64,000 nucleotides of DNA from Valencia hispanica. Its lineage: Eukaryota; Chordata; Actinopteri; Cyprinodontiformes; Valenciidae. The notes under the pieces were generated by a model. It had not been told where the DNA came from. It made no database searches and saw nothing but the letters and a program-made list of their open reading frames with translations. A program made the translations under genes and the position numbers. Of this stretch, positions 44,346-56,199 are shown one piece after another; position 1 is the first letter of the stretch; the number at the start of each line of letters is the position of its first letter. Location: positions 1,712,001 through 1,776,000 of the forward strand of contig OY747710.1 of assembly GCA_963556495.2 (NCBI GenBank), in the 5' to 3' direction.

Positions 44346-47300
44346 ATGTACTCGGGCGGCTCGGGAACATGTTGCGCTGTTCGCGGTTGTAGTAACAACC
44401 AGAGAAAGTTAAATTTGTGGTTACAAGAGCGATGTTTTGAACACGCACCTCGGAGTAAGAGAGAGTGTGGCTGCGAGAGTCGGTACCGCCTACCCAAAGA
44501 TGAGGAACCCAGAAGGATGTGGCTGAAAAACCTTAACTTGAAAAAACCACCTCTAACTTTATATGTGTGTTCCTTCCATTTTGTTGATAAAAAGCCCACA
44601 GAGGAACACCCGCATCCTAATTGGTGGTTGGGATATGATAAACCTCCGGAGAAGAGACGGCGGGTGTTAAAGAGATTGGACAGCAGTCTCACAAGAACAA
44701 CAACAGGCATGATTTCATGTGTACAGGTTTCTGAATAGTTATAATGTAACGTGCCTTTAAACTGCTGGTATTAACCTAAAAGTGCCATAATTTCGGCGCA
44801 GACGTTACAAAAATGACGAGGCAGAGGTTTTCCGTTACTAGCTTCCGATTCGGGAAATGGCTAAAGGGCAATTACACCAAACTACATCACCCAGACATTT
44901 CAAACCTGGACTCGATTCTTCTACACGAATAACAATTTAAACCGACTCTGTGATTTGTGAAACTTCAATATAGACGGATTTTGTTTTTAAATGGGATACA
45001 AAAAACGAAAAGGTTCTTTTTTTATATTTTCAACTGTAGTCTCAGGTTAAAAATAACAAATTGAAAAAAGGGGTCGCATGAATTAATTTTATTTTACTAT
45101 TGAATTCCTCTGACATATTATATTTTACATTCTGTGACTCTAGGGGGCACTGAATTGATTTTTTTGGCATTAATGCAATGAATTAAATATATGAATGAGA
45201 TCATTAGAAATTGGTCATAAAGCCTGTCCAGAAAGCAAAGAAACACAAGATTAATCCATGTTAACCATGTTAACACCAAGATGTTAGGGAAAAAAGCAGT
45301 GGCCAGGATTATAAGAGAAGATGCATCTAATCAAAGTTAGTTGGTAATTGATTGGGTTAATTTGCTTCAATAAAGAATATTTAGTGTTATCCAGTGCTTT
45401 TCGTCTGCTTTAAGGTGATCAGAATTTGAAATCTGAGATGTCGTATCATTTAAAGCAATAACAAAAAAATTTCATTTAAGCACTGTTTTCCTGACTCCTC
45501 CTGAATGAATGTTGTGCCACTCAGGTGCAGATTTCAGTTGAAAAAGATCCAGGGATTAGCCCAAATGAGTGAAGGATTTTCTTTTTTTTTAGCGTGTGCA
45601 AAAAGTTATTGCTTATATATAGCTTCTAAGTGGTCCAACAGCTTCCATTATGCCATTCACTTTGCAGCAATCCCTCATGCATGTAGCAAACAAGGACAGC
45701 AACAGCTCCCCTTTAACAGGAAGAAACCTCCAGCCAAATCCTGTCTCATTTTTAGTGGGCATCTTCCACGACTGAGTGAAAATTTGAGAAGACATCGCAT
45801 GCACACAACAAAAAGCAGAAGAACTTCTACAGGACAACTTTCTATGTTAGAAACAACTAAAAACTAGAAAGGAAAAAAACTACAGAGGAGAAAGAGAATG
45901 GCAAGGTGTGGGTCGCAGTTTCTCAGTGGATGCCCCCTATGTGAAGGTATCACAGCTATACAGAATGTCAGGTCAGATGTACGGTAGATTCTATGTAATG
46001 AGAGCTGAGAAAAACCGTCCAAGTTTACATTAGCAAGAACAACTAATAAAGCAAAAATTGGACAGTGGTATGAGATCTGTTCTACTGTGGTCCAGATGCA
46101 TGAAAACGTATTAAATGAACCTTTAAACATTTCACAAATCCCAGAGTTGTTTTTAATTGTTGTTTCTGCTTAGTATAGAATAATCTAGTCTGGGTTTGAA
46201 ATGTCTGGGTTATGTAGGTTTTGAATCAGAGCAGATTAAAGATACTCAGAGTAGAGAAAAATTAGGTGCAATTCCCCTTTAGCCATTTCCCGAAGAAATG
46301 AAAACCAACTTCAGCCTCGAACATGGTTGTGAACGATGCAGTATTTTAATCTTTATCTTTATACAGTATTATATCTGTTACCAGGCTTTCCCTATTTTTT
46401 GAGCACACACTCAATCCCAAAATCAACCATAACCCTGACTTTAAAGTTCCTTTTTATTCAAGCAACAAGTTTTTTTTCTCCATTGGAAAAGACACCGACC
46501 AATAAGACCATTTACAAGATAAGTCATTGTGGCAAAATGTTTCTCAGCTTACTGGTTAAGTAAAAGTAACTAAGTCAAAATGTGAATCATTTTATTGTTG
46601 TCTGGTGGAAAGTAATGGGCTTGATTCATGATTGCATTATGTGTTGATAATTATGTCCTGTATTGTTACCCTCAGATGAGCAAGATGAGGTGGATCAGGG
46701 CGAGGAGCTTTGCAACGCAGCTAAATCTTCTTGTGATGCCCAAACACAGTGGTCAGACCCATGGATGGAGGATCACAGCTATTCTAAAGGGCCCACCATC
46801 ATGCGTGGAATGATTACACCACCAGCAGAAGTGTCACACCCTCATGCTGACTACATATTAAAGACTGATGCAGACTCCCTTCTGTATACAGGGATTCCAC
46901 TCACAGAATTTCAAACACTTGTGACCTGCCCACAACCATTTGCTCCAGCTACACTATCAATGGCAGCTGTGGACCAAATTCTAATGACTTTTATGAAACT
47001 AAGACAAAACTTTGTCATGGCAGATCTAGCACGCCGTTTTAAAATATCTCAAGTTCAGGTCAGCAAGACGGTGGGAATGTGGATAGACATTATGTGTGAA
47101 CACATCATTGTGTGGCTGCCTCGAGAAACAATCAAAGCAACTTTGCCAAAGGCTTCTAAAGAGCACTTTGCTAACACAACGTGTATAACTGACTGCACAG
47201 AAACAGTTTTACAAAAAGCAAACAACCTCGATTCAAGAAGTGAGTCATACAGTCACTACCATGCAAATAACACAGTAAAGTATCTGGTGGCTGTTTCTCC

Positions 47301-47658
47301 CATCATGTTTATTTCTGACGCTTATGGTGGAAAATGCAGTGACAGATACATAACACAGAACTCTGGTTTTCTGGACTACTTGCGTGCTGGAGATGAGGTG
47401 ATGGGCGACCGCGGGGCGAACCTCATCATTCCAGCATTTATAGGGAAAGCGTGCCAGCTGACCAACGAGGGGGTCACACGTACGCGTCGCATTGCTCATG
47501 CTCGCATTCATGTTGAACGGGCAATAAGGCGGTTGAAGGTCTCCAGGATTCTCTCACAAACCGTGCCAATCAATTTGGTACCCAAAATTGACAAGATTAT
47601 CAAAATCTGTGCGGGTTTAGTGAATTTAGGAGCTGAGCTTATTTCAAGTGAACACTGA
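44346..47658 (+). CDS. ISL2EU transposase: THAP zinc finger, HTH and DDE catalytic domain (two exons seen)
   Basis: Exon 1 (44346 to at most 44738) encodes a THAP-type C2CH finger: C10-x4-C15, then C75-x2-H78 in VCSFHFVDKKPTEEHPHPNW, with an HPHP/LGY tail. Such fingers bind the transposon ends. Exon 2 follows an acceptor CCCTCAG at about 46672 and runs to the stop at 47656-47658. Numbering from 46663, it has a helix-turn-helix (LARRFKISQVQVSKTVGMW, 122-140) and the DDE triad D177 (ITDCTE), D249 (VMGDRG) and E285 (HVERAIRRLK), giving a cut-and-paste transposase. The splice junction is unresolved: exon 2 in this frame needs a phase-1 donor, and I can only offer weak candidates at 44690-44725. 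After VMGDRG the usual ten or so residues before LIIPAF appear to be missing, in frame. Confidence 0.8.
45650..45868 (-). mobile_element. L2 3' UTR fragment nested in the ISL2EU element
   Basis: The block CCCCTTTAACAGGAAGAAAC and the following GACAACTTTCTATGTTAGAAA align in order with the 3' UTR of the L2 copy at 58190-58390, in the same orientation. It is more diverged and shortened than the two long L2 copies. A 120-codon frame across it (45505-45867) is not a gene. Confidence 0.7.
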
Positions 47659-48120
47659 AGTTATTAGATGTTCTTACAAACATAGATTTAATTGTGTACA
47701 TAAATATTTTTTTTGAAATGTACACAAATGCAAATTTATTTCCCTGAATGTTCTCATGTAACAACTGAACTGAACAGCTTCACTTTATTTTTAAATATAA
47801 GTTAAACAAGCAACTGCTTCATCTTTAAGAGTTTTATATGTTATAGAAGTACTTACCTACTAATACAAAAATGATTAATAGTCTATGTGGCTTTAGCATA
47901 AGAATATGTTTGGATTTTGTGTATACTCTAATATATGTAAGGATGATATTGTTTAGTTACTGTATATATTTTTTAATTTGGAACTTACCAAAAACATTAT
48001 TCCAGCATTGACACATACTTTTCTTTGTAACAATAAAAAGATTTTTTTTTACTGTCCTTGTATTCTTTTATACAGTGCTCTTTTGTTGTCTGCAACACAC
48101 CTTACAGTACACCTAAGTGC

Positions 48121-49848
48121 CTACTGTGTTTTCAAGAGATTGAGATATTTGGGGCAGAGCAGAACCTTCTTTGCAACAAATTCATCCACTAATTTTGGAA
48201 GCATATGTGAAAAGTAGAAATTCTGGAGGTGTTTAATGTGTGTGTCTGTCGGTCCAGGTGACAAGGTTACAGGTTTGCAGCCCCAGGCACATCATTGTAA
48301 GCTGGACCTGGAGGAATACATGTAAAATATGTCTGAGGCTATTTTCACATTAATTCATTAATTATAAACCACAAAGTTTACCCACCTGGAGGTAGTATCC
48401 ACGTGGCCCATTGGGAAGAATTACATACTCCCCGCTTTCTAATCTGATGTCACCAGTTTGCTGACTTGGAAACTCAGCAAGTGATGTGCTGCCCTTTAGT
48501 GGACACTTGATCTCTAGGAGCTGTGATAAGTCCAAAACGCCATCTGGGCTTGCCCCAAACCAGGGATGGTCAGGACACCCCACCAGGCCTCTCCGCTCCA
48601 CTGTGTGACCTTGAGCCTCCATGAGCTGATTGGCTTTGTCCTCGCTTTCTGTACCATATTTAGTGGCAGTATTGCCAGTGAAAGTGGGGTGTAAGTGCTC
48701 ACTGAGGAATTTCTGTGGGTTAGTTGTGCTCCGTTTAGGCACTTTCTTTGCTGTGCTGGCAGTCAGTCGCAGCTTCCTTGCATCATGCCACAGTTGTGAT
48801 GCACTCTGAATTTGGGTCTCTTTGCTCAACTTCTCCAGTTGAGCTGGGCTTAGTTGAACATATGTTTCATAAAAAGTGAGAGACTTCCTGCAAGTCAATG
48901 TTGTGCTGTGCTCTGAATGGGGAATCTGTAGGTCACACTGGTTCTGAGAAGACTCACTATCCACAACTAATCTGTAGCACTGTTGAAGGGGGCCATTAGT
49001 CTGCAGCTGATATAGTGGGGCCATCACAGAAGAACTAATATAAGTCTTTGTGATCCTTGAAAAGTTTAGGCACATCTTCTGCTGATGACACACTTGTGGG
49101 ATGTGATGTTGATGCTGATGACCCTTCATGAAGGTGGTCTGCTTTATGGCGTTTAAACTGTATTTGCTTCACCTTTTTCAGCTCAGTATTTTTTCTTGTA
49201 CCTGCATTCCACTTTCGCCGTACATCAGTGCATGAGGACCCTGTCTTTCCCTGTCTGACTGCGTTCTCTACCTGAATTAAAAATAATTCAAAAATATATA
49301 CACATACTTTAGACGATACATATAATTCAAGTGAATTATGCTTTTATCAAGCAAATTATTAAAATAGTGCTGTGTTTAACATAAATATATAATTATATGT
49401 AATGTGTTGAAAATGAACCTATCATAAAAATGACCTTCCAAACGATGGCTGCAGCATGGCTGCAAGATCTGCCTTGACCTGCAATACATGTACAACCTGC
49501 TGTTTGTATTTCACCTGATGTAGAAACTAAAACCCAGGCTTGATGATGAGGGATTTGAAGGCTTTGACTTGGCTCTACATCTGCTTTTAAATAAATAAGA
49601 TTGTGTCTGACCTTTTTCAACAAAACAGGACCAACTTTATTCCTATGAAGGTACTGATGAGCCTCTGAGCTTTTAAGATTGTTCATTGCCTCGCCGTCGG
49701 AGGCGTCAGAGTTCAGAAAGTAGCTAAAAATGCTACTGTATGTTATCTGCGGCCAGATTTTCATATCATCCTCCCAATCTTCTATTGCAGTAGGCAGAGG
49801 GATTGTAACGGTGTCGCGTTTGAGCTGTGACAGCTGGTGTTCCCACAT
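48121..49848 (-). pseudogene. ISL2EU second protein: SWIM zinc finger plus YqaJ-type nuclease, frameshifted
   Basis: Three exons are visible. 49848-49435 starts MWEHQLSQLK and ends with a SWIM finger (C119-x-C121 ... C129-x-H131 in CTCIAGQGRSCSH), donor AAG|GTCATT. 49271-48386 follows acceptor ATTCAG and contains the YqaJ fold: KYGTESEDKANQLMEAQGHT, FGASPDGVLD and LLEIKCPLKG (the E-x-K catalytic pair), donor CCAG|GTGGGT. 48307-48121 encodes VQLTMMCLGLQTCNLVTW and ends LNLLKTQ. Two one-base frame changes occur: in exon 2 near 49050 (after KLFKDHKDLY), and in exon 3 in an ACACAC run near 48240. YqaJ-like exonucleases accompany ISL2EU transposases, perhaps in DNA end processing; that role is inferred. 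It converges on the transposase gene. Confidence 0.8.
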
Positions 49849-50156
49849 AGTTTACGACTCTAATTACGCCCATAAAAAGTGGATTAGCGTGAACGGATCA
49901 CATCGTACATCTTTGGTTGCCATGTAAACAAACGCCGGGTTAAACCGGAAGTCGGTCGCATATTTCACGCAAGGGATCATGGGGGCTAGGAATAAGGTGG
50001 ACACACATTGGATTTACGTCTATTGTTATAATTTAAAAAATACCCAGTTTTTATACGGTCCGTTATCATTTTTTCCGCCACACCTTGAAGGCCGGTCCGT
50101 GAAAATATTGTCTGATATCAAACCGGTCCGTGGTGAAAAAATGTTGGGGACCACTG

Positions 50157-52609
50157 TTTGACAGTAAAAGTGTGCTATTTTTGTGGTGAAATGCAGAAGA
50201 AGTCAGTACTAGTGAGTGAGAGCAGACTGCGCACTGAGTAGCTCCAATCGAACTGCTGTTTTCTTGTTTATGCAGTTTCTGAAAAATAAATATGTTTCAC
50301 TTTTATTCAGTAATGGTGATATGAGTTTTGAACACATTTCCAGTAATTTGACATATATTACAGTTAATCTATTTTATTTTTTTTAAAGGATTTTTTTTTG
50401 GGCTCCAGTGGCCTTTATATGACAGTTACTTGACAGGAAAGGGGTCAGAGAGAGCAGGGAATGAATATTCCTTACAGTATATAATTACAGCGTTTCACGG
50501 TATTCACGAGAGCAGCCGATTCAAGCCGAACAGAAACATTGGCTACGTGAGCGATGACGTACACCACAGACAGGACAGGAGCCCGACAGCAGCAGCTGGC
50601 TGTGCTCAGGACGTGGTAGACAGATAAACTAGGCTAATCTCAACGAGGCGAGTTTTATCAACAAAATGAGTCCTCCTAACGAGTTGAGCCGAGATGAACG
50701 CATGGACAAGACTACAACGCTTCCAGCACCGACTAAACTCCGCTATTGGTCAGTTATACGGTTAAAACATACCTGAGTTTTACCTTATTTTGTGTATGGT
50801 ATGAGGATTTATTACTAAAATCATTTCTGTAACAAATATAATATGCTTCACACAAAATAGGACGTTTCTATCCAAAGGCACTACTTTTTATATTATTTTT
50901 AATCTGTGCAATTTATGCTTGGTATATTTGTTAAATGCCATTTAATAAGTATATAATTAACCATCTTTTGTGGGCATTCTTGGCAGTTTTTCTGAGGCTT
51001 TTATATAGTATATATATCGATATCGGAATTATATCGTATCGACCGAAATTAAGAAATATATCGTGATATAACTTTTGGCCATATCGTCCAGCCCTAGTAT
51101 ATGTACACATATTTCACTGTTATGTATATAGTTCTAGGCTAAGTATACTGTAAATTACTGTAATATACAATTAAATGTGTTGTATATGAATGATTAAATG
51201 CCTTCTGTGTGTGGCTATCTGATTAATTTTATATGAAAAGACAATGGTTTAAATTGTGCATTAAGTATGCAGGAACATAGACTACAGCTCCAAGCATACC
51301 AGTTTTAAAACGATCACATATTAATTATTATTAGGTCTGTGGGAAATTGACAGGATAAGGGAAGACGGCGGGAAAGTGGAGTGAAATAGGGAGTTTCCCG
51401 GCCAAAACCGATATATTTCACAGCCAGGTGTCTGCTGTGTATAACAAATCAAACTGTTTGAAAATCGGTTCAAAATTGAGCAAGTTATTGTTATTTCAAC
51501 AGTACATGCACCATTGACAGCAATGTTACGAAAGGGGGCAGCTGACTGAAGTAACATGGCCGCCCTATTGCTACTGTACGTCACAGTTCATTGCCGAACA
51601 GCGCGGGGTAAGCCATCTAGTGTTTATATACGTCTATGGTTAAAATCGCCTCTCTGTGTAGCCCCGCCCACCACGCCACATCGGGGCAGAAAGTCTGAAA
51701 CTGAAAAACAGGAATCTGAAAGTTTTTAGAAAAAGAATCTGAAGCTGGAAAACAAAATTGAAAGTGTAAAGAACGTTTTTGACCTTAATTAGAAAGATCT
51801 GAATCTGAACGAATAAAATCTCAAACTGAAGGGGAAAAAATTCTTAAACTTGAAAAAAAAATAATACAGAACATTTTGAATTAAAATGTATTCAGAAAAT
51901 TACAAAATAAAAATACCATTGAAATTTCAGTTAATATAAACCTCATATACCATTTTATTTTGATCCCAATTTTTAGTTTTTCAATGTTAACAATAAAAAC
52001 TTGACTTTCGTTTTCAGCTTACATATTTTCAGTTTCAAATATTTCTTTCAAATACACAAACATTATGGCCCTGATTTAACTTTATAGATCCTGTGCTCGT
52101 TTTGGGTTGGAATTCATTTAGTTTTTTCTTCCTCTGAAAAGAAAAAAGCAGGTGTAGATTCAGTGCGCTTCACAGTCGGCAAGTTTTCATCAAACTGAGT
52201 GGTTCTTTACCCATTAAGTGCCTTTTGGCTGAGGGAGTAGCGTTGTTCTGTGGCTTTTGTGTGAGACTGTTAGACCGAGATAACACCGGGCTGACAGGTT
52301 CTTCCTCCCTGCGTGTAGTCATCGGCAAAGTTGTCTCATTTCCATATCAAGTGTTTCATTCAATGTTATCCTCAAGACGGCGTAACTTTGTCTCCATTAC
52401 TTCCATTCTCTGGAGCAGTTTCTCAAAACGTCTTCAGATGAGCAAGATGCCATTTTGGTAATCCATAGTCCTTCAGAAAGTAATCCCAAAAAAATCCGGT
52501 CTGATGCAGTTACTCCAGAGGCTGGGTCTATAAAGTAGCTAAAAAATAGGAAAAGAGAATAAGGCGAGGTAAGGTTGTTCCTCCTTCAGCAGAAATGTAG
52601 GAAATTAGT
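50157..52609. other. No gene recognised; probable hAT end at 50985-51097
   Basis: The stretch 51005-51097, read on the minus strand, is CTAGGGCTGGACGATATGGC followed by ATCGATA-rich DNA, the usual terminal sequence of a common fish hAT repeat. The matching other end is not visible. 51690-51860 is a purine-rich run of GAATCTGAA-like motifs. Short frames elsewhere have no domains. Confidence 0.35.
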
Positions 52610-52725
52610 GTTATTTAATCCAGAAATTGTTTAATTTCATTATCTAATAGGTTTATCTCCCGGAAGAATAAAGCCTTGTAAAATTCTTTAAAGGTGGTGT
52701 TTATTTTTTATTCTTTTTATTTCTT
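52610..52725 (-). mobile_element. L1 ORF2 fragment
   Basis: The segment AAAGCCTTGTAAAATTCTTT with its left flank matches 25140-25215 in the L1 linker between endonuclease and reverse transcriptase, in the same orientation. Only about 110 bp are recognisable. Confidence 0.6.
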
Positions 52726-54163
52726 TACTATTTAGTTCTTTGTATTTACTTTCTAAGGTTATTCTTGTGTTCTGTTCTTCGGTGCATATTAGATTTGATT
52801 CTTTTCCCATTGTTTTGTATTTTCTTTGCTTTTTATTTCACCTTCTATGTTTGTTCTTCACTTTCTCCCAGCTTCCCAGTTTGTTCCCTTCTACAGCTTT
52901 TCCCAATAACCCGATTTCCTCACCTGCATCTAATGTCAGAATATTTTATTTATTCTGCATACTGAGTACCGCTTTGCCTCTTGGCCAGGTTTTCGTCAAT
53001 TGTTCTTCACTGGTTCCTCTGTCCATCAGGGATGTTGTTTTGGTCAGAGTCCTTCTGTCTCACACCATCTGCATTGCATCTAATACATCTATTTCAGAAT
53101 GTTTATGTTTACCTTTGGAGATATGACATGTTGCAGTAGCTCCAAATGTTATTCTGGTATTTGAAGATGCTCAGCATCACTTAGTGGTAGCTCGACTTCT
53201 CCCAGCTCTTCAAAAGTCTGAATTTTGTTTAGGCGCCCTCAAAAACGTGGTTTTGATTTCTGTGCAGGTATTACGTGAAAACGGCGGGATTTGACCATTT
53301 ATGAACATAGCAGACCAACGCTGCTGGAGCTCGCCCCGCCCCGTTCACCCTCACATTCAGTCGAGCCCCGCCGCCATTACTGAAGAAGGCTACATCGCTG
53401 TTATTGTAATAATCGATGTTATAAGAAGGCAAACCTATTTTGTAGAAACCAACAAGCTTTTTATCACGTTATTGATCAAATGGTTGCCTTTACCATTCTG
53501 ATACATCTTGCTGAAGACGTCCTTTCATCTGTTCGACATCTTCACTTTCCAGCTCTGGTTCGGAGTCGGGCTCGTTCATAAACGGTTGGATTCCGTAGGT
53601 CGCGGCGAGGTCGGGTTCATTCATAACGTGAGCCATGTTGTCTTTTTGGAGAGTGTTGCAGTGGAGCGTCATCCCCCCTCCTTCCTACGACCAATCAACG
53701 CAATCCTCATTTGCATAATTATAATGAACATCCAGGAACGCCGAAATATAGCGCGCACTCTCGCGAGACAATACGGGTTTTACTGAATGGGTCAGAAAAG
53801 CACCTTAAAAAAAAAATTTTTTGACTAGAATTTATTTTAAAGGCGTGAAAGACTATGATAGGGAGGAGTTATTCACTTAAAATGTCCAGTATGAATATGT
53901 ATCATTTCGACATGTTTTTATTCCCATGTATCCAGAAATCTCATAATGATCTGAGAAAATTTAGCTTATGTGCATTTTGTTACTTGAAATAGTTTTAAGA
54001 TTCATTTTCAACAAACATACATTAATATTTCTAGTGATATTTTCCTGAGTATTTGTGTTTTTTTTATGGTTTTCACCATGCTGCAAAGAAAATGTCCCTA
54101 CTGTATATGGAGAACAATAAAGTAATACTCATACTGGCTATCATGACTAAACACATACAGTAG
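52726..54163. other. No gene recognised; small acidic frame at 53490-53672 (-)
   Basis: The minus-strand frame contains YGIQPFMNEPDSEPELESED, with NEPD repeated. Short acidic IQPF/EP motifs occur at the N-terminus of several fish transposon-encoded proteins in my recollection, so this may be a first exon of a lost element. Nothing else in the span is recognisable. Confidence 0.3.
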
Positions 54164-54988
54164 AGTAAAAAAGCATTTAGTCAGTCACCAATTCTTCAAG
54201 TTCTCCCACTTAAACAGACGAGGGGCCTGTAATTTTCATCATAGGTAAACCTCAACTATGAGAGGCAAAATGAGAAAAGAAAATCCAGAAAATCACATGG
54301 TCTGATTTTTAAAGAATTTATTTGCAAATTATGGAGGAAAATAAGTATTTAGTCACCTACAAACAAGCAAGATTTCTGGCTCTCACAGACCTGTAACTTC
54401 CTCTGTCCTCCACTCGTTACCTGTATTAATGGCACCTGTTTGAACTCGTCATCAGTATAAAAGACACCTGTCCACAACCTCAAACAGTCACACTCCAACC
54501 TCCACTGTGGCCAAGAACAAAGAGCTATCAAAGGACAACAGGAACAAATCTGTAGACCTGCACCAGGCTGGGAAGACTAAATCTGCAACAGGTAAGCAGC
54601 TTGGTGTGAAGAAATCAACTATGGGAGCAATTATTAGAAAATGGAAGGAATACAAGACCACTGATAATCTCCCTCAATCTGGGGCTCCACGAAAGATCTC
54701 ACCCTGTGGGGTCAAAACGATCAGAAGAACGGTGAGCAAAAATCCCAGAACCACACGGGGGGGAACTGTCGGTCTGACCCAGGGCAGCTGTGGCTACAAT
54801 ACAGCTTGCTTCCACCAGTGTTTGAATGTGAGAGTGAATGAATAATGGAGTTGTAAAGCACTTTGGGGGTCTTGAAAAGCGCTATATAAATGCAAGCCAT
54901 TATTATTTTTATTTTTGAATGACCTGCAGAGAGCTGGGACCAAAGTAACAAAGACTACCATCAGTAACACACTACGCCGCCAGGGCGT
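54164..54988 (+). mobile_element. Tc1-like transposon, 5' part, interrupted by a SINE and truncated
   Basis: The left terminal repeat starts at about 54164 (AAAAAAGCATTTAGTCAGTC) with an inner repeat (CCTGTAATTTTCATCATAGG) at 54228. The transposase ATG is at 54507: [20 protein letters not shown] and [13 protein letters not shown] form the first [23 protein letters not shown] starts the second. The frame breaks at about 54765, where a SINE is inserted, and resumes at 54915 (RAGTKVTKTTISNTLRRQG) until 54988, where LINE sequence abuts. The catalytic DDE part is absent here. Confidence 0.8.
54767..54905 (+). mobile_element. SINE tail inserted in Tc1 transposase
   Basis: CAGCTGTGGCTACAATACAG through AAGCGCTATATAAATGCAAG, ending in an ATT/T-rich tail, matches the body and tail of the SINE at 15824-16086 in opposite orientation. 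The tRNA-like head is missing. Tc1 coding sequence continues on both sides. Confidence 0.65.
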
Positions 54989-56199
54989 CATATATTTTTT
55001 TTCTTTGTTTATTTAACAGGGACAATGTACAAAAACATTAATTAAATGTTTTACACCAGATTATAGCCAAATCTAGTTTCCATCTGCAGTCCCTGAGCAG
55101 GTGAGAAATGCAAATTAAAATCTTAAATTGTAAAAACACAACAATCACGGATTACATAATACAATCATTCAATAAAATATCACTAAGACCAATATCTTAA
55201 GTAAATAAATCCTTAATGTTGACAATGCTGGTTTTCTAATAATAACTTCCTGACATTACAAGAAAAAAAATTGTAGTTCGGAGGAAAGTTTCAAATTATG
55301 TGGGAGTTTATTCCATTCCTTGATGCCTTTGTAAGAAAAGGCTGAACTGCGTTTTGGTAATCTGCAGTCATTATGACTTGTTGACCTGGATGTTCTGGTT
55401 GTCTGTTCAGAACAGAGCTGGACAAATCGTTTCAGAGGAGGAGGCGCCTTATTGTTCAGGATTTTAAAAATTAATTGTACATTTGAATAAACAATTAGAT
55501 TATCAAAGTTTAAGATATTATATTTTGCAAGTATTGGGCAATGATGATGTCTCAGTGGCTTTTTATCCAGTATTTTAACAGCTTGATCATACAAGGATTG
55601 TAATGGCTTAATAGTTTTCACATGCCTGGGACCAACATGACATGCAATAATTAATGTGAGAGATAATCATTGCCTCCAAGTACATTTTTGCAGCATCATG
55701 GGTCAGTGTATTTCGAATATGTCTAAAAACAGACAAACTATATTTTAAAGTATTGGACACTTTTTTTAACATGTTTTTTAAAAACTGAATACTGGATCCA
55801 TAACAAGTCCTAAGTATTTAAATTCTTCTACTGTTTTGATTTCACTCTTATTTGACACCACACTCCTAATATTCAAATGTCCACCAAGAATCCCCTTTGG
55901 TTTGACCTTGGGTTTCCAGAGTATTTTTGCATGGTTTACGGTTTGAAACAATCTGAATGTTTTTTTTGTTTCAATGCCACTCTTTCTAAATATAGTCCTA
56001 TGTCTGACGGAACACTGGGTTTTAAGGAGTTAACTGCAGCATTTTTAACTTTTGCTTTCAGTTTGTTTCTTGACGTTGGTACGTTGTGGTGCATTCGCGC
56101 TTATGAATGTAAAAGCATCAGTACTCCCTACAATCGCCGCTGTTGGTCCATGCGGGACTATGACGTCATTTCCTACTGTTGCACCAGCCGCCGGGTGAG

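Larger units (their letters stand above)
43677..50156. mobile_element. ISL2EU-type (Harbinger-related) DNA transposon with both genes
   Basis: The ends are inverted: CAGTGGTCCCCAAC at 43677 and GTTGGGGACCACTG finishing at 50156. GGACCGGT-containing sub-terminal blocks (43701-43710; 50060-50130) are also shared in inverted order. Inside are a plus-strand THAP/HTH/DDE transposase gene and a converging minus-strand SWIM/YqaJ nuclease gene, the two-protein content described for ISL2EU elements. A short L2 3' UTR piece (45650-45868) is nested in the transposase intron. The YqaJ gene is frameshifted, so this copy is probably not fully autonomous. Confidence 0.85.

Noticed and set aside
45505..45867. 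120-codon frame in the ISL2EU intron
   Set aside because: It runs across an L2 3' UTR fragment and is non-coding.
52740..53126. 128-codon hydrophobic plus-strand frame
   Set aside because: T-rich sequence gives a Phe/Leu/Ser-rich translation with no domain; overlapping frames are equally open.
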